This document shows, in pieces, positions 46,607 to 57,020 of a stretch of DNA of 64,000 bases (its first letter is position 1; every line of letters begins with the position of its first letter). The DNA is from Rhizobiaceae bacterium (GTDB lineage: Bacteria > Pseudomonadota > Alphaproteobacteria > Rhizobiales > Rhizobiaceae): assembly GCA_017643025.1 (NCBI GenBank), contig JAEPOG010000004.1, positions 544,141 through 608,140 on the forward strand, given 5' to 3'. The position numbers and the translations under genes were made by a program. Below the pieces are notes generated by a model, which did not search any database, was not told the DNA's origin, and worked only from the letters and a program-made list of their open reading frames with translations.

Positions 46607-47248
46607 TCAATCCGCGGTAAATGCCCGGCCGAGTTGCTGTTCCACGAGCGGCAGGATGCCCTCCACGATCCTGTCGACGCCCTCGGCATTCGGGTGCATG
46701 CCGTCCTCAAGCAGCAGCGCGGACTGGGTCGCCACGCCGTCCAGCAGGAACGGATAGACTGGGATGTCATGCTTCCTAGCCAGTTCCGGATAGATCGGGT
46801 TGAAGGCTGCAGCGTAGTCGGGGCCAAGATTCGGCGCCGCCAGCATGCCGGCGAGCAGCACGTCGATATCCCGCGCCTGCAGACGGGTGATCATCTCGTC
46901 GAGATTGGCGCGCGTGATATCCGGCGATATTCCGCGCAGCATGTCGTTTGCGCCAAGCTCAAGGATGACCAGATCGGTCCCGTCGGACACCGACCAATCG
47001 AGCCGCGCCAGTCCGCCCGTGCTGGTGTCGCCGGACTGGCTTGCATTGGTGATCACGACATCGTGACCATTTGCGCGTAGCGCCGCCTCCAGCTTTTCGG
47101 GAAAGGATTCGCCGGGCGCAAGTTGGTAGCCGGCCATCAAACTGTCGCCGAATGCCACGATACGCGTCGGTTCAGCGCTGGCTGGCGGCGAAAACGCGGT
47201 GCTCGCCGCAAACACAAAAACCAAAGCGGAAACAAGCCGTTTGAACAT
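46607..47248 (-). CDS. tesA: Arylesterase/lysophospholipase, GDSL-SGNH family (TesA-like)
   Basis: A 213-residue secreted esterase with a signal peptide (1-25, ending ASAEP). SGNH motifs are FGDSLMAGYQL (Ser), the Gly in NASQSGDTSTGGL, the Asn in LELGANDMLRG, and the Asp/His pair in LEDGMHPNAEGV. It is divergent from a YbbA/YbbP ABC system, the same arrangement as E. coli tesA-ybbAP. The ATG at 47248 starts the signal peptide. Confidence 0.93.
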   Translation of the reverse strand: MFKRLVSALVFVFAASTAFSPPASAEPTRIVAFGDSLMAGYQLAPGESFPEKLEAALRANGHDVVITNASQSGDTSTGGLARLDWSVSDGTDLVILELGANDMLRGISPDITRANLDEMITRLQARDIDVLLAGMLAAPNLGPDYAAAFNPIYPELARKHDIPVYPFLLDGVATQSALLLEDGMHPNAEGVDRIVEGILPLVEQQLGRAFTAD

Positions 47249-47328
47249 CAGCAAATCAAACCCATATGTTGCGGGCGAAATTGTGCCCGCCGCCATTGAC
47301 CATCATCTGCATATAGGACGAATGCCGC

Positions 47329-48029
<701 letters not shown>

Positions 48030-48033
<4 letters not shown>

Positions 48034-50579
48034 CGCTCTCGCGCAATCTCGCTCTCGCCTTCCGCTTCTCGCTGCGCGAGATGCGTGGCGGCCTGTCCGG
48101 CTTCCTGATCTTCGTCACCTGCATCGCGCTCGGCGTCGGCGCCATCGGCGGCGTGAACTCCGTCGCGCAGGCGATCACGGGCGCCGTCGCCAGCCAAGGC
48201 CAGGTGCTGCTCGGTGGCGACATCCGCTTCGAACTGATCCACCGCGAGACGACACCCGAGGAACAGACGTTTTTGGAACGATACGGTGAAGTCGCCGCCA
48301 ATGCCAACATGCGCTCCATGGTGCGGCTGCCGGATGCCAGCGACCAAACTCTGGTGGAACTGAAAGCCGTCGACGGCGCCTACCCGCTCTACGGCGAGTT
48401 CGAGACCGACCCCGCCCTGCCGCTGGACGATCTGTTCGCCGAGCGTGGCGGCGCGCATGGCGCGGCTGCCGCCGACCTATTGTTCCAGCGTCTCGGCCTG
48501 GAGGTCGGCGACCGCATTGTACTCGGCAGCGAGGAATTCGAACTTCGTGCCCGCATCGTCACCGAACCGGACGCCATTTCCGACGGCTTCGGCCTCGCCC
48601 CGCGCCTCATGACCTCCATCGATGGGCTGCGCGCAACCGGCCTGCTGCAGCCCGGCAGCCTTGTCGAGCATGGCTACAAGATCAGGCTGCCCGCGGGTGC
48701 AACCGAAGCGGCCATCGAAACGATCCGCGAGCAGGCTGCGGCGGAGCTTCCTGAAGCCGGTTGGAGCATCCGCTCGCGCACCAACGCCGCGCCTTCGCTG
48801 GCAAGCAATGTCGCGCGCTTCTCGCAGTTCCTGACTCTGGTCGGTCTTACCGCCCTTGTCGTCGGCGGCGTCGGCGTTGCCAACGCGGTACGGGCCTATC
48901 TCGAAAGCAAGCGCGGGGTCATCGCCACCTTCAAGAGTCTCGGCGCTTCCGGTGGCTTCGTCTTCGTCGTCTACCTCGTCCAGATCCTGATGATCGCCGC
49001 GATTGGCATCGCGGCCGGGGTGGCCATCGGCGCCTCAATGCCGTTCCTCGCCACCGCCTTCCTGTCCAACTTCCTGCCGCTGCCGGCCGAGGCCGGCTTC
49101 TATCCCGGCGCGCTGGCGGTCGGCGTGTTGTTCGGGCTGATGGTGACGCTGGTCTTCGCACTGCTGCCGCTCGGACGTGCGCGAGACGTGCCGGCCACCG
49201 CGCTCTTCCGCGAAATGGGTTTCGAGGCGCGCGGCTGGCCCCGTGCCATCTATGTCGTGCTGTCGGCGGCCATCGCTGTGCTGCTGGCTCTGTTCGCGGT
49301 CTGGTGGTCGGAAGAGCGGCTGATTGCCGTGATCTTCATCGGCGGCATGGCGTTTGCATTTGTCGTGCTGCGTAGCGTGGCCGTCGGGCTGCAATGGCTG
49401 GCGCGGCGCAGCCCGCGCGTCCGCTCGACCTCGCTCCGATTGGCAATCGGCAACATCCACCGCCCCGGTGCGCTGACGCCCTCGGTCGTGCTCTCGCTTG
49501 GGCTGGGGCTGACGCTGCTCGTCACTCTGGCGCTGATCGACGGCAATCTCCGCCGCCAGATCTCGGGCAGCCTCGCCGAGCGCGCACCCAACTTCTTCTT
49601 CGTCGATATCCCCAACGCCGACATCGACGCGTTCAGCAGCCTTGTCGCCGAGCAGGCGCCGGACGGTGCGCTGATGAAAGTGCCCATGCTGCGCGGGCGC
49701 ATCATGGCGCTCAACGGCGTCGATGTGCGCGAGATCGAGATGCCACCTGAGGGCGCGTGGGTGCTGCGCGGCGACCGCGGCATCACATACTCAGAGGAGC
49801 CGCCTTCAAACGCGACGATCAGCGAGGGCGAGTGGTGGCCGGCCGATTATTCAGGCGAGCCGCTGGTGTCCTTCTCGGCCGAGGAAGCGCACGAGATCGG
49901 CCTGGCAATAGGCGACACCGTCACCGTCAACGTGCTCGGCCGCAACATCACAGCCCGCATCGCCAATCTGCGCCAGGTCGAATGGGAGTCGATGGGTATC
50001 AACTTCGTCATGGTGTTTTCGCCCAACACCTTTGCCGGCGCGCCACACTCGTGGCTGGCGACGCTGACCGACGAAGCTTCGAATGCCGAAGACGACGCCC
50101 GGCTGCTCAACGCCGTCACGCGTGCTTTCCCCGCCGTCACCAGCGTGCGGGTCAAGGACGCGCTCGACATCGTCAACGGCCTCGTCGCGCAACTTGCGAC
50201 AGCAATACGCGCTGCCGCTGCCGTCGCGCTCATCGCATCCATTCTGGTATTGTCGGGCGCGCTGGCCGCCGGCAACCGCGCCCGCATCCACGACGCGGTG
50301 GTTCTGAAGACGCTGGGCGCCACGCGCCGCATGCTGATCTCGGCGTTCTCTATCGAGTACCTGATGATCGGCCTAGCGACGGCGACCTTTGCGCTTTTCG
50401 CCGGCGGCGTCGCCGCGTGGTACGTGGTTTCGCAGATCATGACGCTGCCTTCGGCCTTCCTGCCCGAGGTCGCCGTCTCGACCATCGTGATTGCCCTCGT
50501 GCTGACGGTCGGTTTCGGCCTCGCCGGCACCTGGAGGGTCCTCGGTCACAAGGCGGCGCCCGTCCTGCGCAACCTCTAG
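48030..50579 (+). CDS. ybbP: FtsX-family ABC permease (YbbP-like)
   Basis: An 849-residue permease with two FtsX domains, giving about ten membrane helices. An N-terminal helix ([20 protein letters not shown]) is followed by a large periplasmic domain, FtsX 1 near residues 265-400, a linker, further helices near 410-520, a second periplasmic domain, and FtsX 2 at the C-terminus (about 725-845). Its start overlaps the ybbA stop (ATGA). Confidence 0.93.
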
Positions 50580-50809
50580 GTTTGCAAAGTGGAGCGTAAA
50601 CAACGCTTTGGCGAAGCGCTCACGCAATGTGACAAGCGGCAACCATGTCGCGAATTATTGGCCGGCGGACCCGGCGCAGGACTTGTTCTTGACGCAAAGA
50701 ACACACATATTCTGCCCTAGGCATGCTGGAGTCCCGCCAGCGGCGCCTGGGCGCGTGCGCTGCACGAAACCCCGACACCCGACGGGACGTAGCTACTTAG
50801 AGGAAACAC

Positions 50810-51544
50810 ATGGCTGACCTTCGCAATTATCAGGCGCGTGCGGCGACCGCCGGAAGCCGCACCGGCGCCGCAATAGACGAAGGCCTGCGCGCCTACATGC
50901 TCAGGGTTTACAACCTGATGGCGCTCGGCCTCGCGATTACCGGCGTGGCGGCGATGGCCACGGCACAGTTGGCTATGACCAGCCCGGCATTCGCCCAGAT
51001 CATGTACGGAAGCCCGCTGCGCTGGGTTGTCATGCTCGCGCCGCTCGGCTTCGTATTCTTCCTGAGCGCGCGCATCCACAAGATGAGCGTGGCAAGTGCG
51101 CAGACGACCTTCTGGGCCTTCGCGGCCGTGATGGGCATCTCGCTCTCCTCGATCTTCCTCGTCTTCACCGGCGAGAGCATCGTGCGCGTGTTCTTCATCA
51201 CTGCGGCCTCCTTCGGCGCTCTGTCGCTGTGGGGCTACACGACCAAGCGCGATTTGTCCGGAATGGGCTCGTTCCTGTTCATGGGCCTGATCGGCCTGAT
51301 CCTCGCCATGGTGGTGAACATCTTCCTGGCGTCCTCGGCGCTGCAGTTCGCCATCTCGGCGATCGGCGTGCTGATCTTCGCCGGCCTGACTGCCTACGAC
51401 ACGCAGCAGATCAAGGAGATGTATTACGAGGGCGACGGCGCACTGGTTGCCGGCCGCAAGGCCATCATGAGCGCGCTGAGGCTCTACCTCGACTTCATCA
51501 ACCTGTTCATGTTCCTGCTGCAGTTCCTGGGCAACCGCGAATAA
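50810..51544 (+). CDS. Bax inhibitor-1/YccA family membrane protein
   Basis: A 244-residue protein with seven predicted membrane helices and a short soluble N-terminus. The family segment GLTAYDTQQIKEMYY and the C-terminal LYLDFINLFMFLLQFLG are diagnostic. Relatives bind FtsH or act as pH-sensitive Ca2+ channels. GAGGAAA lies just before the ATG. The 230 bases upstream (50580-50809) hold no gene; a terminator follows. Confidence 0.94.
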   Translation: MADLRNYQARAATAGSRTGAAIDEGLRAYMLRVYNLMALGLAITGVAAMATAQLAMTSPAFAQIMYGSPLRWVVMLAPLGFVFFLSARIHKMSVASAQTTFWAFAAVMGISLSSIFLVFTGESIVRVFFITAASFGALSLWGYTTKRDLSGMGSFLFMGLIGLILAMVVNIFLASSALQFAISAIGVLIFAGLTAYDTQQIKEMYYEGDGALVAGRKAIMSALRLYLDFINLFMFLLQFLGNRE

Positions 51545-51569
51545 CGGCGGACAACAGAACAAACGAAAA

Positions 51570-51593
51570 GGGCGCCGCGAGGCGCCCTTTTTT
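51570..51593 (+). terminator. Rho-independent terminator after the Bax inhibitor-1 gene
   Basis: A perfect 7-bp GC stem (51570-51576 with 51581-51587), loop GCGA, and six T residues at 51588-51593. It begins 25 bases after the stop codon. Confidence 0.92.
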
Positions 51594-51619
51594 GTTGATG
51601 ACGGTAACGGGGCGTCCAA

Positions 51620-51847
51620 TCAATCAGGCGCACTTAACCACCAGCCGAGCGCAACCCCGAACGGATGAATGCCCGCGAGAAGCGCGCCGAGTGCGCCTGC
51701 AGTCGCGAGCGCCAGTTCGTAACCTCTCAGATAGATCTGCTGCCGCTGCACAAGGACAACCGGCTGACCGTTCCAGTACAGGCGTCCGGTTGCATCATCG
51801 GCTTCGAGTTTGTCGATGTCGTCATAGGTGATCGCATGCCGCGCTAT
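51620..51847 (-). CDS. 75-codon ORF with ATA at the expected start position
   Basis: On the minus strand GGAGGA is followed after 6 bases by ATA, then an intact frame to TGA: ARHAITYDDIDKLEADDATG, LYWNGQPVVL, and a C-terminal hydrophobic segment (ELALATAGALGALLAGI, then GVALGWWL). Composition and the SD placement look like a real small membrane-anchored protein. No ATG, GTG or TTG is in frame at a sensible place. Either ATA is used as a rare start or the gene has lost its start codon. The family is not recognised. Confidence 0.55.
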   Translation of the reverse strand: MARHAITYDDIDKLEADDATGRLYWNGQPVVLVQRQQIYLRGYELALATAGALGALLAGIHPFGVALGWWLSAPD

Positions 51848-51890
51848 GGTTGCTCCTCCATGTCTGCGGCAGCGGGACCGTGGCGCCGAC

Positions 51891-54548
51891 CTAGAAGTTC
51901 AGCGACACGTCTCTGTGCGAGGCGTTGCAGCTCGCCACGTAGAGCGCCTGCTCGCGCGGGAAGCGCTGCAACTGCCGCAGTCCGAGATTTGTCCGGATGG
52001 TGTCCGCGTAGGTACCAAGCGTCGGCATCAGTTCCGCCGATGCCGGCTGACGCCACGCCAGTTCCTCGTCCGCGGCGGCAAGCGCTTCCGCCACCTCTTC
52101 GGCGGCAGTCCCGCGGTCCGGCGTCTCTCCCTCGAACGCACGCCGCGCATTGCTGATGCCTGAGCGAACGTCGCTAGCTCCGGCAGTCGCATCTGCCTCG
52201 TTCTGCAGATCGGTCAGCCGGTCGACGAGTTCGGCAGGGTCGCCGCCCTGTATATCCACTTCGGCTAGGCTGGCGCGCAGCGCGGCAAGCTTGCCTGCGT
52301 CGGCCAGAAGTGCGGCGACATCGTTGACCGCGCCATAGGAATTGTCGGCGGCGCGACGATAGGCATTGCCCGCTTGCGTCTCGGCCCGGGTCAGCTTGGC
52401 GAATTCGTCATGGGTCGCGTCCCACTCGGCCGGGATTTCCGCCAGCAGCGCGTTCTTCTCGGCTTCCAGCACCTCGACGCGCGCCATCAGGCGTTCGCGC
52501 CGCTCGACGATTTCGGAATCGTCGCCGCGCAAGCGCGAAATGCGCGTCTGCAGCTCGCTGATTTCATCCTCATGCCGGCGCACGTCACGTTCGATGGCGC
52601 GCACGGCGCTGTGGAGCGGCCTATAGGCCGGCGTGGCAGCCGCAACCGCCGCCTCGGCCTCGTGTACCTTCTCGACCAGCCCGAATACATCGTTCGCGCT
52701 GGTGAACGCATCGCCCAGTCGATTCTGGTAGCGCTCGGGCAGCACGGCAAGATTGAGCGCTTCCGCGGCGGCGAGCTGCGCCCGGATTGTATCGCCTCTG
52801 TTTTCCAGCGTGTCGAACACATAGCGGTCGACGCAATACTGAAGGCTCGGGTTCCGCGGCGGCGGCGATGTCTCAGAAAGCAGCGCCACGCGGGACGGCA
52901 GGTAGTTCACCAGCGGCGGCGCATACGCGACAATCACCAGCGCCACGAGCTGCAGGATGATGAAGGCGATGACACCCTTGTAGATCTGGATCGTCTTGAC
53001 GATCGCAGGCGCCACGCCACGCAGGTAGAAAAGCGCGAAACCGAAGGGCGGCGTGAGGAAGGAGGTCTGGATGTTGAGGCCGATCATCACGCCAAGCCAA
53101 ACCGCGGTGACGTTGGCTCCCGGATCGGCAAGCAGAATCGGCGCCACGATCGGCACTACGACGACGGCGATCTCGATGAAATCGAGGAAGAAGCCGAGGA
53201 CGAAAATCACCGCCATGACGATGAAGAACTGCATCCAGAACCCGCCCGGCAGGCCGGTGAGGAATTCGCGGACGATTTCCTCGCCGCCGAAGGCGCGGAA
53301 TGCGGCGGTCAGCATCGCAGCGCCAAGCAGGATGATGAAAACAAGCGAGGTCGTCTTGGCCGTCTCGATCATCACGCCATACATCGTGTTGTCGATGCGG
53401 ATGGCCCGCCAGCCGCTCCACAAGAGAGCGAAGACGAGCAGGCCAAGCGCCAGAACCATGAGGGTCACGCCGATCGCGTCGTGCGTATCGTCGATGCCCT
53501 TGATGTTCACGTCGAACTGCGAGCGGATCAGCGCCATCAGCACTAGCGACACGACGGCGATGATCGCCGGATAGTAGGCGCGGCTGCCGCCGTCTTTCAG
53601 CTTGTAGCCGGCCATGATGAGCGCCCCGGCGGCGCCGATCGCGCCGGCCTGGTTCACCGTGGCGACGCCGCCGATGATCGACCCCAGAACGACGAAGATC
53701 AGCGCCAGCGGAGGCACCAACGCCAAGAGCACCTTGCCGGCAAACGCCGCGTCATACTTGCCTTCATACGGAACGGCGGGAGCAACCTTGGGATTGATCA
53801 GCGCGCGCACGAGGATGAAGATCATGTAGAGGGCGACCAGCACGAGGCCGGGGATAAAGGCGCCAAGGAACATTTCGCCGGCGCTCGTGGGCGCGACGTT
53901 GAACGCGCTCGGCATAGTGAGCTCGCCGGTCGCCTGCTTGTAGAGGGCGGTACGCGCCGTGCCCGCCTGGTCGGAGGCGCTGGCCAGCTGGTCCGCCAGG
54001 ATAATAAGCACGATCGATGGCGGAATGATCTGGCCCAGCGTGCCCGAGGCGGCGATAGTACCGGTCGCCAGCGGCTGCGAATAGTTGTTGCGCAACATGG
54101 CGGGTAACGAGATCAGACCCATCGCGACGACGGTCGCGCCGACGATTCCGGTGGTCGCTGCGAGCAGCGCGCCGACGAACACGACCGAAATGCCCAGACC
54201 GCCGGGGATCGGCCCGAACAGCTGCGCCATCGCGATCAACAGGTCTTCCGCGATGCGCGAGCGCTGCAGCATGATCCCCATGAACACGAAGAGTGGAATC
54301 GCTATCAGCGTATCTCGTTCGGGTTCCCAGTAGATCCCTCGCAGGTTGGTAACACCGGCGCTGAGCCATTGGCCGGGCCCGCCCTGCGCGAAATAGGCGT
54401 CGGTATTTCCCGCAAACAGATATCCGCAGATGGCGGCGATCAGCACCGTGAGGATGGCCGAGCCCGGAAGCGCGAATGCCACAGGATAGCCGGACGCCAA
54501 GGCACCCGCCATCAGCACGATCAGAAGGAGAAGAAAGATGATTTCCAT
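51891..54548 (-). CDS. TRAP transporter large permease (DctM) with long coiled-coil C-terminal extension
   Basis: An 885-residue protein. Residues 1 to about 555 form a DctM permease of about 12-14 helices, with FVFMGIMLQRSRIAEDLLI, IIPPSIVLIILADQ and FFLDFIEIAVVVVPI, which drives secondary transport with DctQ and a binding protein. Residues about 556-885 are a soluble, Glu/Arg/Ala-rich region with heptad-like helices (VRRHEDEISELQTRISRLRG and following), absent from ordinary 430-residue DctM proteins. It is downstream of dctQ by 24 bases. Confidence 0.9.
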   Translation of the reverse strand: MEIIFLLLLIVLMAGALASGYPVAFALPGSAILTVLIAAICGYLFAGNTDAYFAQGGPGQWLSAGVTNLRGIYWEPERDTLIAIPLFVFMGIMLQRSRIAEDLLIAMAQLFGPIPGGLGISVVFVGALLAATTGIVGATVVAMGLISLPAMLRNNYSQPLATGTIAASGTLGQIIPPSIVLIILADQLASASDQAGTARTALYKQATGELTMPSAFNVAPTSAGEMFLGAFIPGLVLVALYMIFILVRALINPKVAPAVPYEGKYDAAFAGKVLLALVPPLALIFVVLGSIIGGVATVNQAGAIGAAGALIMAGYKLKDGGSRAYYPAIIAVVSLVLMALIRSQFDVNIKGIDDTHDAIGVTLMVLALGLLVFALLWSGWRAIRIDNTMYGVMIETAKTTSLVFIILLGAAMLTAAFRAFGGEEIVREFLTGLPGGFWMQFFIVMAVIFVLGFFLDFIEIAVVVVPIVAPILLADPGANVTAVWLGVMIGLNIQTSFLTPPFGFALFYLRGVAPAIVKTIQIYKGVIAFIILQLVALVIVAYAPPLVNYLPSRVALLSETSPPPRNPSLQYCVDRYVFDTLENRGDTIRAQLAAAEALNLAVLPERYQNRLGDAFTSANDVFGLVEKVHEAEAAVAAATPAYRPLHSAVRAIERDVRRHEDEISELQTRISRLRGDDSEIVERRERLMARVEVLEAEKNALLAEIPAEWDATHDEFAKLTRAETQAGNAYRRAADNSYGAVNDVAALLADAGKLAALRASLAEVDIQGGDPAELVDRLTDLQNEADATAGASDVRSGISNARRAFEGETPDRGTAAEEVAEALAAADEELAWRQPASAELMPTLGTYADTIRTNLGLRQLQRFPREQALYVASCNASHRDVSLNF

Positions 54549-54572
54549 GGCGCCCGCTACCTGAGCACGCCG

Positions 54573-55565
54573 TCAGGCGATGCTCGCCCCCTCATGCTCG
54601 ACATGGCCAGGATCGCCGCGCCAGTCGGCGAGGCCGCTGAACAGGCCCGACACGAACTGGATCAGCATCGACACCGCGAATATGCCGAGAAACGCCGCCA
54701 TCAGATATTTGACCATCATGCCGAACGCGGCCGATTGCGTGACCTCGAAATTGAACACAGGTGCGTTGATGATCGAGGCCGACGACGCCATTCCCAGAAT
54801 GAGGATCGTCCAGCAGAAGATGATGCCCAGAAACACCGCGCCCACTGCGTTGACGGCGCCTTTGCGCCGCGTCGAAAATGACGCGTAGAACACGTCCACC
54901 CGCACGTGTCCCTCGTCCAGCAGCGTATAGGCGCTGGCGAACAGGAACAGCGCGCCGTACCAGAAGCGCACCAGATCGGCCATGAACGGCTGCTCGTACG
55001 AAAACAGGAAACGCGAGAAGACGATCAGCAGTTCGGCGACGACGATAAGCAGCGCCAGCCAGAGAAAGCCGAGTGTACGCGTGAAATAGGCAACCACGAC
55101 GCTGAGCAGCATTAGCGGTACATGGACATAGGTGCCTCGGAAGCGCGGCAGTCCGAGATCTCGGGTCAGCTCTGTCCCGACAATCGGCTCAAGCAGCCCC
55201 TCGACGCGCAGGAAGGTAATCAGGACGTCGGCGACGCCGACGATCAGGACCATCCAGAAGGCCCATCGTATGAAGAAGGTGTTGATACCGGAGACGTAGT
55301 CCGCCTGCTGACGCAGCGGGACATGGCGCCCAGAATAGGCGTAAACCGCTCCGACAACGAGCGCGGCGGCGTAGAGCGCGAACTGAACCCATGCCAGGGG
55401 GCCGGTCGCAGGCGAGAACACTGCAACACCTGGCCAACCGAAGGCATTGATCAGAAAATTGTTGATCAGGAATGCAGCCAGGATAAAGAGATTCACCCAG
55501 CCGAAAATCAGCACGAGCCCGCCGATTGCCGACGGCGTCGCGCCCCGACTCGTATCACCGGACAT
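54573..55565 (-). CDS. TRAP transporter small permease (DctQ), double-length
   Basis: A 330-residue membrane protein, nearly twice the usual DctQ size. The C-terminal half (about 160-315) has the canonical four helices, with RVDVFYASFSTRRKGAVNAV, the DctQ motif region. The N-terminal half adds about four more helices (for example LVLIFGWVNLFILAAFLINN and FALYAAALVVGAVYAYSG). It sits between the binding protein (77 bases) and the large permease (24 bases). Confidence 0.88.
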   Translation of the reverse strand: MSGDTSRGATPSAIGGLVLIFGWVNLFILAAFLINNFLINAFGWPGVAVFSPATGPLAWVQFALYAAALVVGAVYAYSGRHVPLRQQADYVSGINTFFIRWAFWMVLIVGVADVLITFLRVEGLLEPIVGTELTRDLGLPRFRGTYVHVPLMLLSVVVAYFTRTLGFLWLALLIVVAELLIVFSRFLFSYEQPFMADLVRFWYGALFLFASAYTLLDEGHVRVDVFYASFSTRRKGAVNAVGAVFLGIIFCWTILILGMASSASIINAPVFNFEVTQSAAFGMMVKYLMAAFLGIFAVSMLIQFVSGLFSGLADWRGDPGHVEHEGASIA

Positions 55566-55583
55566 TCGTGTTCCCCGTTATGT

Positions 55584-55611
55584 GCGAGACGGGGCTTTCG
55601 CCCCGCCTCGC
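55584..55611 (-). other. Stem-loop in the dctP-dctQ intergenic region
   Basis: In minus-strand RNA this forms a 12-bp GC-rich stem with one G-U pair and a GAAA tetraloop, preceded by eight A residues and not followed by a T-run. Such structures between binding-protein and permease genes often protect the upstream mRNA or lower downstream expression. Confidence 0.7.
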
Positions 55612-55642
55612 CATTTTTTTTGGATGCTACCGGTGTTACCGA

Positions 55643-56737
55643 CTAAATGCCAAGCGCCTTGTTGCGGCGCTGCACATAAGCCATGTCGGAGATGCTGGTC
55701 CACGCGCCGATTTCGCGGCGGGCCTTGTCGACCGAGTCCATGATCCGGGCTGCCAGGTCGCTGTGCGCCTTAGCTTCCTCGAGGACTTCCTGCGCCGCCG
55801 AACCGAACGCCGCATAGACGTCGTCGTTGAATTCACGCAGCTCGACGCCGTGGTCGTTGATCAGCCTGTTGAGATACGCGCCGTTATTGGCGTTGGTCTC
55901 GGCCATCGTCAGCGAGTTTTCCTCGTTGCAGGCAGCCTTGATGATCTCTTGGTCGTTCTTCGACAGACTGGTGAACCAGCTCTTGTTGGCGCCGAAGGTC
56001 AGCTGCGCACCCGGCTCATGCATGCCCGGCCAGTAGTAGTACTTGGCCGCTTCGTAAAGCTTGAGGAAGTAGTCGTTGAACGGACCGACCCACTCGGTCG
56101 CGTCGATAGCGCCGGAGACGAGGTTTTCGTAGATCTGGCCACCCGGCAGCGAAACCGTCGATGCGCCGAGCTTGGTCAGCACCTGGCCGCCCTGGCCCGG
56201 AATACGCATTTTCAGGCCCTTGAGGTCGTCGGCCGAGTTGATTTCCTTATTGAACCAGCCGCCCATCTGAACGCCGGTGTTGCCGGCCGCCATCGGCTGA
56301 ATACCGAACTGGTCGCCGAGCTCGTCCCACAGTTCCTGTCCGCCGGCAAATTTGCACCAGGCGTCGATCTCTGTGTAGGTCAGGCCGAACGGGATGGCCG
56401 TGAACGCCGCCCAGCCAGCATGCTTGCCGATCCAGTAATAGTCGGCGCCGATATAGGCCTGTGCATTGCCCGAAGCGACTTCGTCGAAGGAGTCGAACGC
56501 ACCAACGCGCTCGCCCGCCGCGAAGTACTGGACGTTGATGCGGCCATCGGTGAGCTCGCCAATACGCGCCGCAAGACGCTGCGCGGGCAGGCCGAGGCCC
56601 GGGAAGTCACGCGGCCACGTCGAAACAATGACGAGGTCAGTTGTGGCCTGTGCGATGGCGGGCGCTGCCAGCGTCGAAGCTGCAGCTGCGCCGGCGCCTG
56701 CAAGGCCAGCCCTTTTGATAAACGAACGACGATCCAT
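55643..56737 (-). CDS. TRAP transporter substrate-binding protein (TakP-like, 2-oxoacid type)
   Basis: A 364-residue periplasmic binding protein with a Tat-type signal (DRRSFIKRAGLAGA, cleavage near AIAQA). The mature part begins VIVSTWPRDFPGLGLPAQRL and contains AAGNTGVQMGGWFNKEI, LKMRIPGQGG (substrate-carboxylate Arg) and ATEWVGPFNDYF. These match the TakP/2-oxoacid and related DctP7 group, so a 2-oxoacid or similar monocarboxylate is inferred. The ATG at 56737 has GGGAGG upstream. It is first in the TRAP operon. Confidence 0.9.
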   Translation of the reverse strand: MDRRSFIKRAGLAGAGAAAASTLAAPAIAQATTDLVIVSTWPRDFPGLGLPAQRLAARIGELTDGRINVQYFAAGERVGAFDSFDEVASGNAQAYIGADYYWIGKHAGWAAFTAIPFGLTYTEIDAWCKFAGGQELWDELGDQFGIQPMAAGNTGVQMGGWFNKEINSADDLKGLKMRIPGQGGQVLTKLGASTVSLPGGQIYENLVSGAIDATEWVGPFNDYFLKLYEAAKYYYWPGMHEPGAQLTFGANKSWFTSLSKNDQEIIKAACNEENSLTMAETNANNGAYLNRLINDHGVELREFNDDVYAAFGSAAQEVLEEAKAHSDLAARIMDSVDKARREIGAWTSISDMAYVQRRNKALGI

Positions 56738-57020
56738 AAGATTCCTCCCTTTGGTATTCCGGAATGCCGTAGCCGCCCCCAGCTCTACGGCAGTGCGGCG
56801 GCATGAAAGTGACAATACACGCTGAACGGTCCAAGTCCAGCACCCCCGGCACCGCCACGCGGCCTATCGTATTTTTACCTACATACGTGGTAAACTGCAT
56901 AAATTACGGGCACTTGGCGGTCATGGCACAAGCGAGGGCAACGGCTGGCTGGTGGACTTCACCGGAGGTATCACGCAAGGGAATGCAGCGAATTTTTCGA
57001 CAGATTCGGGGTACGCCAAC

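Noticed and set aside
51665..52156. Plus-strand 163-codon frame opposite the ATA-start ORF and the DctM tail
   Set aside because: Composition changes midway and becomes Arg/Pro/Ser-rich; it runs antisense to two better-supported minus-strand frames.
55584..55621. Plus-strand terminator (hairpin plus eight T)
   Set aside because: No plus-strand gene precedes it, and the stem is perfect only in minus-strand RNA, so it is read as an intergenic stem-loop of the TRAP operon.
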